The notes beneath the pieces were generated by a model. The model had not been told where the DNA came from. It saw nothing but the letters and a program-made list of their open reading frames with translations, and searched no databases. Positions 28,157 to 38,764 of a stretch of DNA of 64,000 nucleotides are shown here, in pieces; position 1 is the first letter of the stretch; each line of letters starts with the position of its first letter. The translations under genes were made by a program, and so were the position numbers. The stretch covers positions 8,063,725 to 8,127,724 of the forward strand of contig OZ017769.1 in the NCBI GenBank assembly GCA_963969345.1, written 5' to 3'. This stretch comes from Turbatrix aceti. Taxonomy: Eukaryota; Nematoda; Chromadorea; Rhabditida; Panagrolaimidae.

Positions 28157-31100
28157 ATGCCAGCAACGCCTACGGTCAAGTTGCTCTTCGACGAGCCTGC
28201 TGCGGCCGAGGATGACGACCTAGGTAGGGGCCTATTTGAAATTCTCCTGAAAACAAAAAAAACATAATTTCTCCTTTTTTTTTGATTTCAGGAGCGTCCT
28301 GGCGAAGCGGAGCCTCGAGAGACAAGCCCAACGGAAAGCCGGCCCATTCACCGCGCAAGCAGGTTTCACCTGCCAAAAAGTGCCTTCGCGCGCTGCTCTA
28401 CACTTTATTGGCACTCGCGGTCTTCGCAGTCGGCGTCGGAGTAGGCTTCTGCTTTTTGTACAACTTATTTTCCGAATGCGAAGACGAATCTGTGAGTTTC
28501 CCCCCTTTTTACCCTCCACCAACATTTTTCGAATTTTTACAGCCGTGCGGAATCTCGCTGGATTGGGTCCCCTTCCTGGACAACTTTTCCACCGACGAAG
28601 CCCCCTCGAACGCGAAAGTGGTCGCTCTCGAGGAAGAAGTCTTCGAGCAATGCGGTCAGATTTATCCCTGGAAACGGGTTCGTCTGCCGAAGGACATTTC
28701 CCCGATCACGTACAAACTCCGCATCCAGCCGGAGCTTCGGACGCGCGTCCTCACCGGTAACGTCCTCATCGAGCTACAGGTCGAAGAGGCTACCAGGCAC
28801 ATTGTGTTGCATGCTCAGTCGCTTAACATTACATCGTTTACGCTGAGGATAGGATCGCAACTCGTTCCCGCAAAGCACCTGGCATGCGACCGTCTCTCGC
28901 AGTGGGCATTTGAGGTTGATGAGCCCTTTCCGAAAGGAGCTGTTTTGCGGTTGACTGTGGACTACGTTGGCATCGTTCATGATGACCTTTCCGGGCTGTA
29001 TATCAATAGTCATGAAGAAAAACACGCTAACAAGTCTATTACGTGAGTTTGGAACAGAAATACGTTTTTTTGAACGTGTTAGGACCAAATTTTTGTTTTT
29101 TAATCAAAAACTTAAAAAACTGATAAATAACAAAACAAATACCGTAACATTCGGCAAAAATATTGATTGCTACATAATTCAAGAAAATCCACTCGAGACC
29201 GGTTGTTTTCAAGCCTTACGGTTAATTTTCTGCAAAAAATCGTTTAAAGACCAAATTCCACTCGAGACCATAACACGGTTGTTCTTTCAAAAAAAATAAA
29301 CTCCACTCGAGACCTTAAAAAACGTTTACGGTTTACGGTTCTTTTTTAGAATCTCGGCAGTTACCCAATTCGAGCCAACATTCGCCCGCAAAATGTTACC
29401 CTGCTTCGATGAACCTTCCTTCAAAGCAGTCTTCGACATCTCCATCATCCGCGAGAAAAACCACACTGCCCGGGCCAACATGCAACTGGTTCGCTCGGAA
29501 GAATACAGCGAGGGTCTCGTTCTCGACCAATTTGCGCCCAGCGTCAAGATGAGCACGTACCTGCTGGCCATCGCTGTCCTCGACAACTTTGCCAAAGTCC
29601 GGCGCATGACGAGGAACACGAAACGGCCAGTCGAAATCAATCTCTTCGCTCCCGCGGATTCGATCAACGGTCAGACAGAATTTGGCCTCCACACCGGCGT
29701 TGCGGCTCTGGAGTACTTTGAGGACTTCTTCGACATCCCATTCCCGCTCCAAAAGACAGATCTCATTGCCCTCGACGACTTTGCGGAGGGCGCGATGGAG
29801 AATTGGGGTCTCGTGACGTTCCGCGACTCCATGCTACTCTACGACGCTGACGCATCCACCGAGAAGTCCAAAGAGACGGTGGCGCTCGTCATATGCCACG
29901 AGCTGGCCCACCAGTGGTTCGGAAACCTCGTGACCATGGAGTGGTGGAACGATCTCTGGCTCAACGAGGGATTTGCCAATTTTATGGAGTATCTCTGCGT
30001 CGATAATCTCTTCCCGGAGTGGAACGTGTTGCACAACTTTTTTGCAGAGAATTTCCTGCAGAGCATGATGCAGGACGGATTCATCTCGTCCCACGCTGTT
30101 TCCACTGAAGTCGAGGATCCCGCGCAGATCGGGTCTATCTTCGACGCTATTAGTTATCAGAAGGGCGCTTCGGTTATTCAGATGCTCCGTGGACTCGCGG
30201 GAAATGAGCCTTTTAGGACGGCGCTTCAAGAGTACCTTCTCAAGTACGAGTATGACAACGCGAAGGGCGAAGACCTCTGGAGCATTATCCAGACCGTAAG
30301 TTTTTGAAATTCGTGGTGGGACCACCCTTGTTGAATTCGTGGGGGGACCACTCTCGTTGAATTCGTGGTGGGACCATCTTTGTCGAATTCGTGGTAGAAC
30401 CACCGCTGTTGTATTCGTGGTGAGACCACTCTCGTTGAATTCGTGGTGGGACCATCTTTGTCGAATTCGTGGTAGAACCACCGCTGTTGTATTCGTGGTG
30501 AGACCACCCAAATTTACGGTTGTTTCATTTTTTCAGCACGTAACTTTGACAACGTCAATTTCCGTGACCGATGTAGCAGTCGCTTGGACGACGCAGATCG
30601 GCTACCCCTATATCACGGTGACGCTTGTCGAAGACGGTGCCACGATGCTCATCAAGGGCCAAGAGCGCTTCCTGTTCCTCGAGGAAGAGCGATACAGTAA
30701 CGCGTCCCAGACGCAGTGGCCCATTCCTGTGCAGTACCACAGCGATCGAGAATCCCGAGTTCGACTCACCTGGCTCGACCCGCACGCATCCAACGGTACG
30801 TACCTGGTCTCAAAGCGAATTTTTGACAAAAAAAACTGTTCCGATAATTGTTTCAGTGAAAGTGAGTTTGGGCCCGAAGGCGAACTGGGTCATCGCCAAT
30901 ACAGAATCCCTCGGCTACTACCGCGTTCTTTACGACTCCCCGCTGTACACCGAGTTTGCGCGGCAGCTCGCGAACGATCACACGCAGATATCGACTCTTG
31001 ATCGCGGGGCACTGCTGAACGACGCTTTCTGTTTTTTGAGAAGTGGTCAGCTGGGAGCGGAAGTTGTTTTTGACCTGATCCAGTACCTCGAAAACGGCAA

Positions 31101-31924
31101 AGAAGGCGAGCGCATTCCGTGGGTGGCCGTCTGTGGCCATCTCAAGGCCATCGAGGGCCTGATAGCCGATACCGAACTCCTGCCTCTCTACCACAAATTT
31201 GAACGGTCTTTGTTGCTTCGGACGTACGAGAAAGTCGGCTGGAAGCAGCCGACGTCTCATTCGCTCCGAATGCTGCAGACGGACCTCCTGGCACTCGCGT
31301 GCCGTCTAGAACTGGGAGATTGCGTGCGCCAGGCTCAGTCGCACTTTGGCAAATGGCTCCGGGACCCTTCTAAGGTACCGGTCGATCTGCAGCCCTTCGT
31401 CATCGAAGAAGGCATCCGTCGAGGCAGCATCGCGGACTGGGAACGAGTCTACCGGGAGTACAGACGAACGACGATCCCCTCCCAGCGGTTTATCCTGCTC
31501 ATCGCTCTCGCCGCGACGGAAGACCTCACTCTCATTCACCGCTTCCTCGGGCTCTGCCTCGATCCGACCGCCATCAGACCCAACGTGCTGCCGAGGGCGC
31601 TGGGCGTCATCATGCAGAACCGGGTGGCTTCGCTGCACGTTTGGCGGTTTCCTGCAGATGAACTACGCCAAGATCGAGGCCCAGTACGGAGGGACTTCGA
31701 CGCTCCTCGGAACCATGGTCAAGGCTGTCGTCGAGAACTTCAGCACGGAATTTGACCTGAATGACGTCCTCGACTTCTTCCGGGACAAGGATCTCGGCGC
31801 GTCACAGGCCCGCGTCGATCAGGCCATCGAGGCCATCAAGCTCAACATCCAGTGGCGGCGCCTGAACGAGCGCCCCCTCAAGACGTGGCTCAACAAGTGG
31901 GCCGCCAAGAAGGGTCTTCAGTGA
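28157..31924 (+). CDS. M1 zinc aminopeptidase, type II membrane protein
   Basis: Removes N-terminal residues from peptides at the cell surface; family of aminopeptidase N and glutamyl aminopeptidase. Exons 28157-28223, 28292-28491, 28543-29042, 29350-30295, 30537-30795 and 30857-31924 give about 1,012 residues. Short cytosolic N-terminus, one membrane segment at about 48-70 (LLYTLLALAVFAVGVGVGF), then the ectodomain. GAMENWG exopeptidase motif near 400; zinc site HELAHQWFG with the third ligand in NEGFA about 20 residues on; ERAP1_C-like helical domain to the end. The reading frame breaks once at about 31648-31653: upstream sequence ends VASLHVWRF, and the family-like continuation LQMNYAKIEAQYG is in the next frame, as if one base is extra. 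Intron 4 carries a 26-bp minisatellite. Substrate class cannot be assigned. Confidence 0.94.
30306..30509. repeat. 26-bp minisatellite with 78-bp higher-order unit
   Basis: About eight tandem 26-bp units in aminopeptidase intron 4, starting near 30306, 30333, 30359, 30385, 30411, 30437, 30463 and 30489. Each begins GAATTCGTGG or GTATTCGTGG and contains the dyad GTGGTGGGACCAC or a close variant. Units 3-5 and 6-8 form two near-identical 78-bp blocks, showing three-unit amplification. Confidence 0.95.
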
Positions 31925-32042
31925 ACCAACCGAACATCGCATCTCTTCTCTCACCGCCTTTAATACGATCTGCTCTAGTCGTTTATTTCCCCAGAATTTT
32001 TTATTATGCTTAAAAAGCCGTTTTTTATTTCCGGTCCGATTC

Positions 32043-35000
32043 TCAAAGCAGGATTCCCAGGGAATGGGGGGCTACCGGTAGAGTGTCCACATTGTGGCGA
32101 AGAAAAGCACCGAGGCAGCGGAAAAATACCGGCGCTGACCGCAGCGACATGACCATGACAAAAGTCGTGTAAATCTCGTCCAGAGACGAATATCTCAGGA
32201 GGATGAGAAAAAAAAGGTCTGAAAAGCGACCGTGGCTCTCGAAGACGCTACAGATGACCATCGCGAAGTCGGGCAATCCAGCGCCTGTCAGGAGGTGTTC
32301 TGCTACGCCGTTTTCCTTTAGGAGACGCTCGGTGAGAGAGTTGACCAGGTATCTGTCGGCGAGCTGAAGGATTTTGATATTGGCACTAGTCGGTTACGGT
32401 AGAAAGAGAACAGACACATTTTTATGAATGCTTTTTGCTTTTTTTATAAAATAACATAAATTTTGGCACCGTTTACTCAAACTTTTGTTCGATTTGTTCG
32501 CAAACGAATGCGATCAAATAAATTTTAAAAAATCTGTTCGCGAACGAATCGAACATGAAAAATCGAATTTTTTTTCGCAAACATTAACCCCTCCCTGAAA
32601 GTAACTCACCATGAGCAAAGCAGCACAAGCCGCTGGAGACTCAACTTCGACACAAGGCGACTGAACGCAGCCCGAAAGCAGGTGTAGGAACGTCACAAAG
32701 TGCTCCTTCGTGATCGGGAGACCGTAGGGATCGAATCGGAAGCGTGTTTTGCCCTGCAGGCGTTCACGGAAGTCACCTCGAAGCAGTTTCTGGAAAATAA
32801 ACAACTCGAACGCTGACAGCAACAAAAATTAAGAAAAACAATCACGTCGAAGTAGGAGCTTTTCTGGCACAGTTTTTTGGCGTCAACGGAAATGAAGGGT
32901 TCTTCGTCTTCGTCGTTTTCGTAGAAGTAGACCTTCTCGCTCTCGTCGTCGTCCGCCAGACGACAGGGCTTGGAGCAGCACTCTTCGATGGATTTTCCGA
33001 TGAAGAAGGAAGTCGCTGTGGGACTCATCAACGTCTGCTGCATCCGAAGGGAAATGAGCGATGAAAAAGCCAGCAGGATCTGTTCCAGGATATTTGACTG
33101 AAAAAATATTTGAAAAAAAAAATATTTGCAAAATAAAAAGTATAAAAATGACACTTTTTGCCCAAAAAAATCCATGAAAAAGTAAAAAAAAGTTAATAAA
33201 TCAATTTCTTCACATTTATGATATAAATTTTGAGTTTTCAAACAAAAAATTGAGATTTTGGTCGGGTACAAAAATATTTAGGTTTTTTTGGTGCGCAATG
33301 CTTCGGATCAACATACGTAATTCTTCAATCGTCGAAATTTCCGTTGATCCCGTTCGTCGCCTTTCAGGTTTGGGGACATTTTCGACTGCACCTTGTCAAA
33401 AAGCAGGCTGAGGTGCTGAAGAAGCACGTTGATCGCGTCTACTTCATAGAAAATAATGCCCTTCCTTCTTTCATCCCTAAAAACAAATCTCAGGTCCTAC
33501 AACGAATGTTCGCCGTCAAACATTCCAAACCTGATAAACGTGATTGCCGCTGCCATGGCCGTGATCCGGGTATTTACGTCTTCGCTTTTGAACGCGTCGC
33601 AGAAAACCTTCCAGCCAATGACGGAATCTGCCTGGAGTGACAGTTCCGTGATGATGTCTCTGCCCAGCTGCCGTTTCCATTGGCACTCCTCGCACGGCCT
33701 ACCGTACCGTAAAATGAGGCTTTTTCGCTGAATTAGCTTTTTGTGGATGAGTACGTGAATTTTGTGATGGAAAACGAGGGATCGCCATTGTTCGGAGCGA
33801 AAGAGGCGCTTTGTCGCGTTCGACGCCCTCGTAACCGCTGAACTGGAGACCGGACCGGCGATTACGTCTATCAGGGCTTCGACGACGGGTCTTTTCAACA
33901 GAATAGCGTGGTTTTCGTTCCTGTGCTGCAATTTTACCCCAACTTGGCTCAATTAACCCAAAAAACTAATTTTTTTCGCTCACCGTTAACCAATCCAAAA
34001 TGTCGACCAAATTCGGCCCGACAGAATCTCCTTTTCGCTTTGTCCTTACTGATTCTGTCCTTGGCTGCTGAAGTTGTTGGTTGTCGACTATGCCTGAAGG
34101 ACTGCCGCTCGATCCGCCCCACTCGGAAGAATCGTTGGACGATAGCGAATGGGGTGGGCTGGGAGAGGTTCGCTTGGGAGAGAGCGCTCCTCGTACGCGC
34201 ACTCTGTCAGACTCGCGCAGCATCGTCAGCTGGACACGGGCCCAGTCACCGTTGAAGTTTGTGTACTTCTGAAACCCGTCAACTCATTAAGGGCATCACC
34301 AAGACATAAAAGCGGCCTAAAAATCAGGTCCGGATAAAATTTAAGGCCAAATTCATAATTCAAACTACATTTTGAAAAAAATGAATTACGAATTCGGCCT
34401 CAAAATTTTTTTTCCAGTTTTTCGGTTAAAAATAAAAAGAAATTTTTTGCTTCGTTTTCGGATAAATTTTGCTAAATTTTCACATTTTTTTTGAAAAAAA
34501 AACGCATTTTATTTCGCATAAAAAATATCATCAGATTTTTTTCCGACCGGCCAAAAAATCCTATGGCCCTAAAAATTCTCACCATAAACTCCTCATTGTG
34601 ATTCGCGGGAACAGCATTTTCAGGACCAGATGCCGAAGCCTGGCAGTGGCACGCCTCCACCACGCCGTGAGGCCCTACTCCAGAATACACCCGAAGCAGG
34701 TGCAGAAGCTTGGTAATGAATTCTTCGTGCCTGCAGATAACCGCTAGGCCTTCAGTATCGTGTGTAAAATGCCGGAAGGCATTTGCCACGAGGGTAGTTT
34801 TCGCGTCAAAAGTATTGCCGCAGCTATCCATGATCACCCGGAGTCCCCCGGTCTGTCGGAGTGCTATCCTGCCCCACGCATCTTGGGCACAGGTGCAGAG
34901 GTACTGTAGCTTGATATCCGCGCCATCAAAGGCCTGAACGACCCGTTCGATCACGGAAACGCCAAAGCCGTCTCTGAGGTCGGGGGCTTTTGTTAGGAGA

Positions 35001-37759
35001 CGGATGAGCCATTTCTGCCACTTTTTGGTGCCTTCAGCTGTGCTTTCTTCGAAAAGCAGCTCTTCCAGCTGGGCAACAGCCGGACTCGATTTCATTTGGC
35101 GTCCGAACATTTGAATGTCACACGTGGACAGTGCTTCGCACAATTCGAGGAGAAGGTCATTGTCAAAGTTTTTCTCGATCGAAATGAACGCTCCGATGTG
35201 GTAGCCTCCGTTTGAGAGCAACAGTGCCTAAAATTTTATTTTTTGCATCAACTGTATAATTTTTTTTTACGGAACTGGCGTCTTGAATATTCAATATTGC
35301 ATCAATCTGTGTTTGCTTGCTCTCCCGTCATCGCAAACATCAAAAAAATCATACGACTGCGTTATTTGTTTATTTTTTTATCTTTATCGTCGGACGAAAA
35401 ATTAAAAATAAAAAATCCGTTTCATCTGACAGACAGCCATCATCCACCGTGTCATCAGCACTGATTGCTCCGCTATCTATCACAGTCCGAAGAGAGATCC
35501 AAAACAGATTGATAAACAGTTTTTCACACAAACAACCCCAGAAAAAAAATTGTTTACGCCCGCTCGGCCTCTCATGAGGGTTGGATCTCCGACATCTGGG
35601 AGCTCATGTGAATGGATCATCGCATCGAAGTTCTGACCTCGGCCCTAGGAACACACAAACATCGGGTGTTGTCGGCGCGGCTTCAAGGCCGCAGGCTGCA
35701 TCGCTCAAAAACAAAGCATTTTCTCGTAGATTCCTGTTTTGTCGAGGTGCAAAAGGGGGAAGGAAGGAAGAACCGATTGATCATTGGTCACGTTTTGCAG
35801 GAGATTGAGCGTCCGCATCGTGTTCCCGTCCCCCAATGCGATAAATATAAAAGCGCGAGTCCTGCATTTATTTTATTCTGAATAGGGCAGGCGCGGCTTG
35901 TTTGTTAGTCGTCTCCGTCAGCTATACCTGCTGGGGAAGTAAGCAGCGCTCGTTCTAGAACGCCTTTCGTCCTTTTCCTGCCCGGGCCGGGTCCTATACA
36001 GAACGCTACCCTCTTTCTCTCCAGCTTCTTTCTTGTTTTTTTTTGTTGTTGTTATTGTGTTGTGCGGCAGCTGGTCGGACGGGTGTCCGCGGCCTCACGT
36101 GGTTATTTCCACCCTGCTCTCTCGCGCTACATCTGCCTCTGCCTCTGTGCGGAGGTCGTTCTCCATATTTCGTGCGCGTTCAGTCCGTGACAAAAAAACT
36201 CTCAGGGAGGAAAGGGATAGTTGGGGGACTGCAGTCATGTTGTTTTGCTCTCTTACGGGGCAGTTTGGTTGTTTCTGATCGCTTCGCTTCTATTTCTGGT
36301 TGCCACGTTTTTGTCGTGTTTTGTTGCATCGTATCCGAAGGATGTTTTTTTTTTCATATCGATGATCCTAATCCTACCTAACCAGTGCATTATTTTTCAG
36401 TAAGAAAACAAAATCCACCCAAATTTTCCAAACATGTCGTTCGAACAGCCAGAACTCAAGGGAAACCACGCTCCGGCCCAGAAGATCACCGGTGGCGTCC
36501 GTATCCCTCGCAACGCGAAGCGCATCAGCGAATCCGAGCGCGCCCTGCAGAACGAAGCTGCCGTCCCGGATTTCGAGTCTGGCAGCGTGCTGACCAACTC
36601 TCAGCTGTCCAAGCTCACGAAACTCGCCTACCCCGAGGAAGCCGTTCGCGCGAAGCATGACAAACCCGTCGTCGCCCATCCCAACCACCATGGCGGCAAG
36701 CCGAACAACGTTGTCATCTTCCAGCCTCAGAAGTAGGCCTACACCTGCCCTCAGAAGTGCGATCTCGCCAAAGATGCGTTGTACACTGGGACTTGTAAAT
36801 ACTACCTGTAAATAACCCCTCCTCTCTTCTCTCTACTTTTTTTGGTTAACTGGTTCCCCTCCTGGCTCTTTTTTTCTCTTGTAGGTATTTAAAGTCCAAT
36901 GTTTCCTAATTCCTACGCTGTTGGGTTTTCTATCGCTTTTTTTGGTCCTAATGCTTTTAGCTGTGCCAAAGGTACGCAAACTGTGATTGTTTCTGTTTTT
37001 GGTTTGGTTTTGGACTCTAAATAAAGACGGTAAGGGTAAAACCAACCCTGAGGAAGCGCTTGGAGCTTTGGGACATTTTGACGACGTTTTCGATGCTGGC
37101 GTGCCGCAGATCGGGGTCATCGGAGGACAGGAGAATGGCGATTATGTCGATGAGGGCAGAATAAGCACAGAGCGTCCTGGCGCACTCTGGGCTCAGAAAA
37201 AGTCCACAAAGGAAATCGAGGAGCATCAGTTTCGTCGACTTCGGAAATCGGCTCCCAGACTCGAGAAATCGGGCTGGAAAAAATATTTTGTATAAAAAAG
37301 GACGTAACAAAGGCCTACCAAGACACTGGCAGGTAGAATTGCACTGCGAAGCGTGTGTAACGAGCAGGGACCCCGTCGAAGGCTGAGAATCGCTGCAGAG
37401 ACTCCGAAGCACCCGAAGAGCCTCTTCGATGGCTCCAACGACGAGGCTACCGTATTTGGGTGCATCCTGGAGCATGTCGCTGCCCAGCTCGTTGAACAAT
37501 ACCAGTGTTTGCCAGAAAAAGGATCTGTGGGATTCGAGGAAGTCGCCGGGTTTTTGGTCCCCTGATAGCACTATCTGAAAGGGCGTTAACAAAAAAAAAT
37601 TATCACACCGCCCATCCCAGCATCCCTCACCTCGTTGCATGTTCGCAGCTCGGAGATGACGTCTTCAGGGTTGGTTGAAAAACGCTGGACGAGTTCTCCG
37701 AATGCCACACCGCCATCGCCATCGGTGGTTTTGCGCCGTTTCGCACAGGGCGAAGGCAT
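32043..37759 (-). CDS. ARMC5: ARM-repeat plus BTB protein, ARMC5-like
   Basis: Known ARMC5 is a CUL3 substrate adaptor (RPB1 turnover) with N-terminal armadillo repeats and a C-terminal BTB domain. Ten proposed exons: 37759-37631, 37574-37319, 37273-37047, 35227-34583, 34268-33984, 33925-33522, 33476-33317, 33097-32846, 32789-32610, 32363-32043; phases join and give about 950 residues (human, from memory, 935). The N-terminal part is alpha-helical and Leu-rich, ARM-like (KLMLLDFLCGLFLSPECA; LVANAFRHFTHDTEGLAVI). The C-terminal part reads as BTB: SSYFDKLLRGDFRE, LHLLSGCV, LADRYLVNSLTERLL. The 33522/33476 intron is 45 nt with a weak GTTTGA donor; a 24-nt alternative also fits. The 1.8-kb intron 35228-37046 hosts the DAP1-like gene on the other strand. 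Joining of the three upstream exons rests on phase and length. MinusAATAAA at 32024-32029. Confidence 0.68.
35846..35853 (+). promoter_or_regulatory. TATA box, probable promoter of the DAP1-like gene
   Basis: TATAAAAG at 35846-35853. A transcript starting about 30 bp on could splice from AAG|GTAAGC-like donor at 35939 (GGGGAA|GTAAGC) to the 3' splice site TATTTTTCAG at 36400, giving a spliced 5' UTR that joins 33 bases before the ATG at 36434. CCTACCTAACC at about 36372-36382 would serve as branch site. Inferred from motifs only. Confidence 0.45.
36434..36736 (+). CDS. DAP1: DAP1/DAPL1-family protein, nested in ARMC5-like intron
   Basis: A 100-residue, single-exon coding region, basic and probably disordered. 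N-terminal ELKGNHAPAQKITGGVRI matches the DAP family's GHPPAVKAGGMRI; the middle LSKLTKLAYPEEAVRAKHDKP parallels DAPL1's LEKLNYKFPATVHMAHQKP; it ends VVIFQPQK where family members end IQQPRK. DAP1 is known as an mTOR-regulated brake on autophagy, and vertebrate Dap1b/Dapl1 insert into the exit tunnel of dormant egg ribosomes; whether this protein does either is inference. It lies on the plus strand inside intron 35228-37046 of the minus-strand ARMC5-like gene. PolyA signal AATAAA at 37020-37025, so the 3' end reaches the edge of the host's exon 37273-37047. Confidence 0.82.
   Translation: MSFEQPELKGNHAPAQKITGGVRIPRNAKRISESERALQNEAAVPDFESGSVLTNSQLSKLTKLAYPEEAVRAKHDKPVVAHPNHHGGKPNNVVIFQPQK
37020..37025 (+). 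terminator. PolyA signal of the DAP1-like gene
   Basis: AATAAA about 285 bp after the stop codon. Cleavage 15-30 bp downstream would fall at about 37040-37055, next to or within the opposite-strand ARMC5-like exon that ends at 37047. Confidence 0.65.
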
Positions 37760-38764
37760 GACAAAAAAACGCAACTTTCTGAAACAAAGTGACACGTGGC
37801 TACTTATTTTTTCACGCTCAACGTCTTCACGCTTTCTATTCCAACTATTTTACGACAAAAAATCACGGCAAACAGCGCCAACAACCTCGGAAATCTGTGA
37901 TATCCGAGTCACGGTTTTGTCGTTAAAAACAGTGCCCGCAACATGCGAAATCAGTGCAGGTCGAAAACCGTCCTGAATTTTCGTTGTCAGACCACAGGGA
38001 ACGCGCGCATCAAAATTTTGAGCAACAGCGAAACAAGGAGGACTCTATGCCGGGCGTTCGCAGGCTCACCTGCGCTTGATAGCTTTCCACGACGAGCTTG
38101 AACACCCTCCGAGGCATTTGGTAATCAATGTTCATGCGTGGTGATGATGTATCGATCGGGTCTGTGTTCTTCCCTTCCCCTCGCTGGTTTTGGTTGCCTG
38201 GTGCTCTGTGCTGCGTCGTCGACGTGGACGGCCACCACCACCACCGCTACCATCATCCACAGCCTCCTTCCTCGCTTGCCTCTGTGCTGCTGCTGCTGCC
38301 GTGCATGGTGCCGGTTCGGTTGTTGCGAGGGGTGCGCTGTTGTGTCAAGTCAATCTCCTCTCCTGGTGGTAGTAGGCCGCGGCCGCGGCTCGCCCACCAC
38401 CGCCACCGCTGCGCTGCGTCCCGTCCCGGCTGGCGGAGTGCGCGCGCGCGCGTTTCGCTTCGCCTTTTCGCTTGGTTCTCCTCTCCTCCTCTCGCGCGTG
38501 CTTGCTTTCCTTGTCCTGTCCGACTTGTGTCACCGAGTGACTCGACTGACCAATCGATTGTGTAATATATTTTTTGCGAGTTTTTTTTTCCTTTCCGGAG
38601 CACGACCCTCACCCCTGATTTTTATCGTTATCTGGCTGGCTCCAATTCGCGTTCATTTATTTATTTGCGCGCGGCCACACGAATTGAAACGAAAAAATTG
38701 CGCGCGTTCTGGCTGACTTCTTTTGACCGTTGCTTTTTTTTTGAGAAAACAGACCAGGTCGTCC
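37760..38764. promoter_or_regulatory. Divergent ARMC5-like/polybromo promoter region
   Basis: About 1 kb between two divergent start codons. The polybromo side (38130-38560) is GC-rich with GCC/CAC triplet runs and looks like a CpG-type promoter. A 3' splice site (GAGAAAACAG) at 38750 lies 14 bases before the polybromo ATG, implying a spliced 5' UTR. No coding exon supported. Confidence 0.45.

Noticed and set aside
30300..30540. CRISPR-like array suggested by evenly spaced repeats in the aminopeptidase intron
   Set aside because: The repeats are directly tandem with no unique spacers, and the setting is a eukaryotic intron; it is a minisatellite.
35558..35620. Alternative first coding exon for the ARMC5-like gene (ATG at 35620)
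   Set aside because: It joins in phase to 35227, but the short peptide is unremarkable, while exons 37759-37047 also join in phase, look like ARM-repeat sequence and bring the protein to the expected length. Kept as the main alternative if cDNA disagrees.
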